DNA of 64,000 nt from Agrobacterium fabrum str. C58 (GTDB lineage: Bacteria > Pseudomonadota > Alphaproteobacteria > Rhizobiales > Rhizobiaceae), in assembly GCF_000092025.1 (NCBI RefSeq), contig NC_003064.2, forward strand, positions 310,001-374,000, read 5' to 3'. The notes beneath the pieces are model-generated. The model was not told the DNA's origin, did not search any database, and saw nothing but the letters and a program-made list of their open reading frames with translations. Positions 55,203-61,015 of this stretch are shown here, in pieces. Position 1 is the stretch's first letter, and each line of letters starts with the position of its first letter. The position numbers and the translations under genes are program-made.

Positions 55203-55513
55203 ACCTCGGCTGAGTTACGATCCGTTGACGTTTGGTCTCGCACGCCAGTGCGTTCGACACCTTTCCGATGCGGCAACATCCAATTGTGATGTCCAGGATT
55301 TTTGGTAATCTTGATCGCTTTGAGGCGTTTGCCGCGCTTCTCGACAATCGACAATCCTCCCCAATGATGTCGTATTGCGACGATCGGGAATGCGACGATT
55401 GTGCGCCATCACCACAGCTATTGCGCAGTGGTCAAAATATAATATCTTCTAGTTTATTGGGTCTTCTGCGAGCCTGCCAGCAGACATTTCAGCATTCGAC
55501 GAGTACCCATGAG
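55203..55513. other. Upstream region of HWE kinase; possible N-terminal extension
   Basis: The kinase frame is open from 55232, giving 94 extra residues with no recognisable domain (MVSHASAFDTFPMRQHPIVM). I prefer the later ATG, so this is listed as 5' region. Minus-strand frames here look like shadows. Confidence 0.4.
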
Positions 55514-56593
55514 ATGGAAGAATATTCCCACGCCGATGATGGCGCAACGAACGAAGCCCGTCTGCAGCGGCGGCTGACACAATTGAAAGGAGCGCAGCCG
55601 GGATATGAAGCTGCGGCTTTCCTTGCGGCAATCGTCGAATCGTCCGATGACGCCATCATCAGCAAATCGTTGCAAGGGATCATTACCACCTGGAACCTGA
55701 GCGCGGAGCGGCTGTTCGGCTATTCAGCTGACGAAGCAGTGGGACGACCAATTACCATGCTGATCCCGGAGGATCGTCTGGACGAAGAGCCTGCGATCCT
55801 TGCAAGGATCAACGCGGGAGAGCGTGTCGATCATTTCGAGACAGTCCGCCGTCGCAAGGACGGCACCCTCATTGACATTTCCCTCACGATCTCACCCATC
55901 CGGGCCGGTGACGGCACGATCATCGGCGCGTCCAAGATCGCCCGTGACATCTCTGAGCGGAAACGTGCAGCAGAACATCAGGATATGCTGCTCCGGGAGA
56001 TGCATCATCGGGTAAAAAATCTTTTTACGATCACCGGCAGCATTATAACTCTGGCCGCACGCACGGCGCAGACGCCTGCTGAACTCGCCGACGGCATGAA
56101 GAATCGTTTGATTGCTTTATCGCATGCTCACCAGCTGACCTTGCCCAGCTTCAGCGGCGGCGAATCCCCATCGGAACGATCCACGACCCTCTTTAATCTC
56201 CTGTCGAACCTGCTTTCTCCGTTTGCAGACAAAGACGCCGGGCGATGGCATCTGCATGGCGAGGACCCACACATCAGTGCAGAGCGCGTGACAAGTCTTG
56301 CGCTGCTGTTTCACGAGTATGCTACCAACGCAGTGAAATACAGTGCTCTTTCTGTGGCGGACGGGCGGCTCGATGTTACCCTGACGCCTGGGCCGGACTG
56401 TTTCGAGATCGCCTGGCTGGAATCCAATGCGAGAACCACGGCCGCAGGGAAGACCAAGGAAGCAGACTTCGGAACCACTCTTGAAAACATGCTGGTCAGG
56501 ACCCTGAACGCACAGGTATCGAGGGACTGGCAACGGCAAGGACTTCTGATCCGGCTCACCCTTCCACGCAACGTTTTTTCGCTTCCGTCATAA
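55514..56593 (+). CDS. PAS-domain HWE-family sensor histidine kinase
   Basis: 359 residues. A PAS domain at about 35-150 (AAIVESSDDAIISKSLQGII, TTWNLSAERLFGYSADEAVG, then ISPIRAGDGTIIGASKIARD) is followed by the H-box REMHHRVKNLFTITGSIITL (about 162-181), N-box LFHEYATNAVKYSALS and the W-x-E of EIAWLES. These are HWE/HisKA_2 features common in rhizobia. No transmembrane segment, so it is cytoplasmic. The frame is open from 55232. It may act with the receiver at 58669; no receiver is fused. Confidence 0.9.
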   Translation: MEEYSHADDGATNEARLQRRLTQLKGAQPGYEAAAFLAAIVESSDDAIISKSLQGIITTWNLSAERLFGYSADEAVGRPITMLIPEDRLDEEPAILARINAGERVDHFETVRRRKDGTLIDISLTISPIRAGDGTIIGASKIARDISERKRAAEHQDMLLREMHHRVKNLFTITGSIITLAARTAQTPAELADGMKNRLIALSHAHQLTLPSFSGGESPSERSTTLFNLLSNLLSPFADKDAGRWHLHGEDPHISAERVTSLALLFHEYATNAVKYSALSVADGRLDVTLTPGPDCFEIAWLESNARTTAAGKTKEADFGTTLENMLVRTLNAQVSRDWQRQGLLIRLTLPRNVFSLPS

Positions 56594-56740
56594 GAGGTTG
56601 GAAGTCGCTACCCTCTATAATGTGTGTGGATTGGAACTGATTTAGTGCTCGCTAATTCTTACTGTCACCCAGCAGACTTCGGTGGGCGTTGGCGGCTGAA
56701 AGCCGTGTTGCTCTTGCCTGCCGAAGGGAGTGCGCGCGTC

Positions 56741-57064
56741 ATGGCTTGTTTTGACAGTACAGATGCCTCTTATCGACTAATGCGGAGCGCGGTCAAAGTG
56801 CTGGCTGATCGTTTTACACATTCTGAAACTGCGAGCGCTGCAATTGTTGAGCATTCTTTACAGATCATTCTCGCTGATCCGGATCTGCTTTCAGACGGTA
56901 GCCGGGGGGCACTTTTTCCGGTTGTGCGACGCGTTGCCCTTGAACACTTCGGCATTTTCAACAACCTGCCGACTGCGCCAGCAGCCGATCATCCGGATGG
57001 CCTGGACAAGGCTGCTGCTGCTGAGTCGTCAAAGAACAAGGACGGGAATAGCGCACGGCGGTAA
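56741..57064 (+). CDS. Hypothetical protein between two sensor kinases
   Basis: 107 residues: MACFDSTDASYRLMRSAVKV, LADRFTHSETASAAIVEHSL, QIILADPDLLSDGSRGALFP. Helical, no recognised domain. The frame is open from 56624, but the earlier part lacks conserved-looking sequence. Its position between kinase genes in one direction suggests a shared role, for example in signal regulation, but this is inference only. Confidence 0.55.
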   Translation: MACFDSTDASYRLMRSAVKVLADRFTHSETASAAIVEHSLQIILADPDLLSDGSRGALFPVVRRVALEHFGIFNNLPTAPAADHPDGLDKAAAAESSKNKDGNSARR

Positions 57065-57192
57065 TGTGAGTAAAAGAAACGGGCTGTCGGCACTTCGCCA
57101 CGCCTACTGCATTCTTCAGATTGAACCACTAGCCCTCTCGAGCGTTCTGACTGGTTAAACTGTAGGCTTCGGCTGAGGAGGCCAAGGGCTAG

Positions 57193-58593
57193 ATGAACGA
57201 CAATATTATTTTTAGCGGCGTTCGCACCGCCGTTCCGACGAAACAGCATATGGAAGATTACGAGGACTTTTTTGAGAACGGTGCGGTCGCCCTTCATCTT
57301 GTTGGTGAGGATGGTACGATCCTGCGTGCCAATCGAGCGGAGCTCGATCTTCTCGGCTTCACTGCGGAAGAGTACATCGGCCGGCCAATCTCCCAATTCC
57401 ATGCAGATTCCGATACAATCCGCGAGATACTGGCCCGCTTGTCAGGTGGAGAAAAGCTGAACCGCTTTCCCGCCCGGTTGCGCGCGAAAGACGGCTCCAT
57501 TAGATACGTAGAAATCACCTCGAGTGTCCAGTTTCGCGATGGCAAATTTCTCAATACCAGGTGTTTCACAATCGATGTCACTGACACGGTACAACTGAGA
57601 CGACAACTCGCTCGAAAAGAACAGGAAATGCGCCAGATCCTGGAGGCGCTTCCTGCGGCCGTCTACACCACGGACGCGCAGGGAAAGATCACTTACTACA
57701 ACAGGGCCGCCACCGAACTCTCCGGGAGGGAGCCGGTCGTGGGCCAGGACGAATGGTGCGTGACCTATCGCTTGTTCACACCTGATGGGCAGCCGCTTCC
57801 CCACGATCAGTGTCCGATGGCAATTGCGCTCCGCGAGAAACGAGCCGTGCGCGGAGTTGAAGCGATTGCGCAACGGCCGGACGGCACAATGGTGCCTTTC
57901 CTGCCGTTTCCGACACCGATGTTTGACGAGGACGGTGAACTGATCGGGGCGATTAACATGCTTGTCGACATCAGTGACCGAAAGACTGCCGAGACGAACC
58001 AGAAGGTCTTCCTCGATGAACTCAATCACCGCGTTAAAAACAACATGGCAATGCTGTACGGGCTCATCAATTCTGCCGCGAGGGAATCGAGGAGCGACGA
58101 GGCCCGCCGCGTATTGGGAGACGCCGCACAGCGCGTCGGAGCCATGGCGGCCGCCCAACAGACCCTCTACATGGAAAAAGACCGGACCCGCGTGAATGCG
58201 AGGGAATTCCTTCAAGCTGTTTGCAGCAGTGCCAGGCTAGCCTTCTCAAAGGAGGTTGCTCTCCATATCGACGTGGACGCGGTACAATTGCCGAACGACG
58301 TCACGATGCCGCTGGCGCTGGTCCTCAATGAACTGCTGACGAACGCCGCCAAGCATGGCTGCGACGACGCGGGGAAATGCGACGTCTGGATCACCCTTTC
58401 ACATCATGACGGAGAATTCGTGCTGACAGTCCGCGACAGTGGATCCGGGTATAATTTTGAGGCCACGGGCAAGCGCTCCTCGGGTACGGGCCTGGTGTCT
58501 GGCCTGGTAAGACAGCTGCGTGGTTCCTTCTCCGTGGCGCCAGGTCCAGGTGCGATGTGCACAATCCGATTCATTGACAATAAGCTTGGCTGA
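57193..58593 (+). CDS. Dual-PAS HisKA_2 sensor histidine kinase
   Basis: 466 residues. First PAS about 25-130 (LHLVGEDGTILRANRAELDL, LGFTAEEYIGRPISQFHADS), second about 150-270 (LPAAVYTTDAQGKITYYNRA, then MLVDISDRKTAE). H-box DELNHRVKNNMAMLYGLINS with the phospho-acceptor His near residue 280; HATPase with N-box LVLNELLTNAAKHG, DSGSGYNF (G1) and SGTGLVSGLV (G2). It is followed by a receiver gene 75 bases downstream. No membrane segment. Start has AAGGG six bases upstream. Confidence 0.92.
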   Translation: MNDNIIFSGVRTAVPTKQHMEDYEDFFENGAVALHLVGEDGTILRANRAELDLLGFTAEEYIGRPISQFHADSDTIREILARLSGGEKLNRFPARLRAKDGSIRYVEITSSVQFRDGKFLNTRCFTIDVTDTVQLRRQLARKEQEMRQILEALPAAVYTTDAQGKITYYNRAATELSGREPVVGQDEWCVTYRLFTPDGQPLPHDQCPMAIALREKRAVRGVEAIAQRPDGTMVPFLPFPTPMFDEDGELIGAINMLVDISDRKTAETNQKVFLDELNHRVKNNMAMLYGLINSAARESRSDEARRVLGDAAQRVGAMAAAQQTLYMEKDRTRVNAREFLQAVCSSARLAFSKEVALHIDVDAVQLPNDVTMPLALVLNELLTNAAKHGCDDAGKCDVWITLSHHDGEFVLTVRDSGSGYNFEATGKRSSGTGLVSGLVRQLRGSFSVAPGPGAMCTIRFIDNKLG

Positions 58594-58668
58594 ACATGTA
58601 TCCAACGACGACGTCTCCAACTTCTTCTCATGGCTCCAACCCGTCAACACCGGAAACGAGACACGAAT

Positions 58669-59049
58669 ATGCGCGGAACTGAACCCGAGGATTTGCGCAT
58701 TCTTATTGTCGAGGACGAATTTCTGATCGCGCTGGAACTAGAGAGTAGCCTTCTCGACGCAGGCTATAAGGTTGTCGGAATAGCCGTGACGGCCACAGAG
58801 GCCGTCGCGATGGCTCGTGCCGAGCAGCCGAATCTGGCGGTGATGGACATCCGGCTTGCTGATCGAACCGACGGTGTCGAGGCCGCAATCGAGTTGTTCG
58901 GTATGTTCGGCATTAGGTCAATCTTTGCATCTGCTCATGCAGATGAAGAAACGCGGAAAAGAGCCGCACCAGCCAGACCCATTGGCTGGGTCCAAAAACC
59001 TTACTCCGCTGACGCGCTAATTCGCGTTATCAGGGACTTCTGCAATTAA
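58669..59049 (+). CDS. Single-domain CheY-like response regulator
   Basis: 126 residues: ILIVEDEFLIALELESSLLD (acidic pair Glu-Asp), phospho-Asp in VMDIRLADRTDGVEA, Thr/Ser-like SAHADEETRKRA and Lys in GWVQKPYSADALI. The order is that of a receiver with no output domain. ATG 58669 is chosen; the frame is open from 58630. It follows the dual-PAS kinase by 75 bases and is probably its partner or a phosphate sink. Confidence 0.92.
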   Translation: MRGTEPEDLRILIVEDEFLIALELESSLLDAGYKVVGIAVTATEAVAMARAEQPNLAVMDIRLADRTDGVEAAIELFGMFGIRSIFASAHADEETRKRAAPARPIGWVQKPYSADALIRVIRDFCN

Positions 59050-59137
59050 ATCGCCATGGGTCTTTTTTGAGATCGTCGAGAACTCCGAGGAGCTTGCATA
59101 CGTTCCCAACTCGAGACCTCAAATCCTCCGCATGTGA

Positions 59138-59164
59138 AGCGGCGTCATCTGTGATGGCGCCGCT
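59138..59164 (+). terminator. Hairpin after the receiver gene
   Basis: AGCGGCGTCAT (59138-59148), loop CTGTG, ATGGCGCCGCT (59154-59164), 11 pairs including one G-T. No T-run follows, so it may be a weak or factor-assisted terminator serving the convergent genes. Confidence 0.45.
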
Positions 59165-59192
59165 CCGAGATCAATGATGGGCGTGATGCTCG

Positions 59193-59486
59193 TTACGCTT
59201 GCGTGTTACCGCAGCCTTTTTTTTCCGAAGCGGAACGCTCCGCCTTGGTCCGTGATGCAGCAGCGGCACCGCCCTTGCGCCCGCCCTTTTCGGAGGATGC
59301 ATGATTTTCCGCATGGCCACGGCCGGAGCCGGACTTCTTGCCGCCACCGCTTTCCTTGTTGACGGTGGCCCAGGCGCGGCGCTCGGCTTCCCTCTCGGAA
59401 ACGCCACGGTCTTCGTAGCCTTCTTCGATGTGCTCAGCCTTGCGCTTCTGCTTGTCTGTATAGGCGGACTTGTCACCTCGGGGCAT
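59193..59486 (-). CDS. Small basic KGG-rich protein (rhizobial 'plasmid stabilization' type)
   Basis: 97 residues: MPRGDKSAYTDKQKRKAEHI, EEGYEDRGVSEREAERRAWA, TVNKESGGGKKSGSGRGHAE, then EKGGRKGGAAAASRTKAERS. The start M-P-R-G-D-K-S...T-D-K-Q-K-R-K-A-x-H-I-x-x-x-Y-x-x-x-G is widespread in rhizobia and often annotated as plasmid stabilisation; evidence for that role is thin. The protein is highly charged and likely disordered at the C-terminus. Single gene. Confidence 0.85.
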   Translation of the reverse strand: MPRGDKSAYTDKQKRKAEHIEEGYEDRGVSEREAERRAWATVNKESGGGKKSGSGRGHAENHASSEKGGRKGGAAAASRTKAERSASEKKGCGNTQA

Positions 59487-59789
59487 GAAACATCTCCTTT
59501 GCTGACGTGAAGCAAAGAAAACTGCGATTTCGCGGCAGAGTTCCCGGGATCGTCCACAGGGTGCGCGCAGCCGATGAACCAGCCTTGCGTTTTAACCGGC
59601 CCTTGTTTGCGAGCGGAGCCAACACGGCCAGGCGAGGTTTTGTTGGTACGTCCGCTGACCATGGCATCGAAAGACAACTTCCGTGGCATAGACAGTCGGT
59701 CATTCATCGTTTCCCGCCTTCACTCTTGGGCGTCAGGCGCATATTCGGGTACACGGACGTTGGTGGTCGCAGCTTTGCGTCGACATGGG
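59487..59789. other. Intergenic stretch, no gene seen
   Basis: Short open frames without domains on both strands. No repeat or terminator recognised. Confidence 0.4.
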
Positions 59790-60293
59790 TTATGGGTCCG
59801 TGATTGGACGTCGCCTTCGAAATAGAAGGCGGTTTCGATCATGGAGGCGGCGCGCGAATACAAAACCAGCCTTCTCCAAAACCCTCTGCGAGCCGCTGTT
59901 ATCCGGATGGGCCATCGCCCAGACCTCTGGTAGCTTGAGCTGAGTATCTGCAAAGCCCAAAGCCGCGCTGACGAGCTCAGAAGCGTAGCCATTTCCCCAA
60001 ACTTCCGGGCGGAAGTAGTACCCAACCTCATAATTCCAACCTGGATCAAATGGATCCTCGTACAAGCCACCCCATCCAATGATGCGGCCATCTTCGCGAC
60101 GTACCACTACCCATGGTGCACAGCCATCGCGGCGTCTTCGCCACTCATGGACCATAACTCTTCTTTGGCATTCCCTAAGCGTTTTGTCGCTGTGGGTATG
60201 CTGCATTGCCACAGCGTTTCCCAGGAATTCGAAGAGTTCTGGAATGTCCGCGCGACGGGATGGGCGAAGTATCAAACGTTGAGTTTCCAGCAT
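59790..60293 (-). CDS. GNAT-family N-acetyltransferase (RimJ/RimL type)
   Basis: 167 residues. MLETQRLILRPSRRADIPEL is the typical start of the RimJ/RimL-like GNAT group; the acetyl-CoA site appears as YYFRPEVWGNGYASELVSAA; then AMAHPDNSGSQRVLEKAGFV, the Asn-x-x-S-x-x-V-x-x-K-x-G-F element. The tail is Arg-rich (LLFRRRRPITDP). Substrate is not readable. Single gene; no partner. Confidence 0.9.
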   Translation of the reverse strand: MLETQRLILRPSRRADIPELFEFLGNAVAMQHTHSDKTLRECQRRVMVHEWRRRRDGCAPWVVVRREDGRIIGWGGLYEDPFDPGWNYEVGYYFRPEVWGNGYASELVSAALGFADTQLKLPEVWAMAHPDNSGSQRVLEKAGFVFARRLHDRNRLLFRRRRPITDP

Positions 60294-60656
60294 AGTCTCA
60301 GCATCGAAAGGTGTTCGTACGACAATCAGATTAGCATCGCAATTGCGCCGATCTCGTCAACTGATTTCTCATAACTTTCCACCGATGTGGCCGAACTCCA
60401 CCTTTCATTTCTTTGAAATTATGCCAAGCTACCAGGCGGCTTCACCTGAAATCTCGGGCTTTAGGGAACGAGCTCGGCATAGTATCGGGCTCGGGATAAA
60501 CGCCGGATCTTCATATCAATACGCTAAAGGTGAAGAGCCGGAATTTTTACTAAAATGCCCAAGCCAGCGAGTCGGAAGCGGCGCCTACACCTCCAAAGCC
60601 GCTTTAGTCATCAAGTATGGAGACTTCGGATGCATCCGTGACAACAGGTTTCTTCG
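60294..60656. other. Intergenic stretch before the right Tn3 remnant
   Basis: A plus-strand frame 60343-60675 (110 residues) has no recognised domain. The right part (from about 60640) is degraded Tn3 transposase sequence. Otherwise nothing recognisable. Confidence 0.4.
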
Positions 60657-60786
60657 AAGCACATCTCGCCGTTAAGTTGGGAGCATATCAACCTTACCGG
60701 CATCTACACCTGGGATGCCGAACATCAGATGTCCAACGGATTTCGACCGCTCCGTCTGTCAGTCGGGCTACAGCGGGTCGCACAAG
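60657..60786 (+). pseudogene. Tn3-family transposase C-terminal remnant (right copy)
   Basis: The plus strand reads KHISPLSWEHINLTGIYTWD, AEHQMSNGFRPLRLSVGLQR and VA, nearly the same as the end of the transposase at 33376 (minus strand). The original stop codon TAA is CAA here, so the frame runs on. Upstream of 60657 the match fades. It is adjacent to the 38-bp repeat at 60804. Orientation is opposite to the left copy. Confidence 0.88.
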
Positions 60787-60803
60787 CTCTCAATCAGTTC
60801 GCC

Positions 60804-60841
60804 CTTAGCGTACGATTTTGCACTCCTCTTGTTCCCGCCCC
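60804..60841 (-). repeat. Tn3-family 38-bp terminal inverted repeat (right)
   Basis: On the minus strand it starts GGGGCGGGAACAAGAGGAGT and ends ACGCTAAG, 38 bases, differing from the left repeat (33320-33357) at three positions by eye. The outside bases (ACCTC) do not match those outside the left end (ATCTT). Confidence 0.88.
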
Positions 60842-61015
60842 ACCTCCGGTCGGTGCATCGATCCGAAAATGACTTCCGCTCCCGGAAAGTACAATGCGGA
60901 AATTCAAATGTTCCCGAAGGCAATATTGGGCATGTTCGCCGGCTTGGCGACAAATATTCTCGCTGGCCCCTGAAAATTCAGGGACCGGCGTGCTCGGCGG
61001 TGGTTCGTTATGGCG

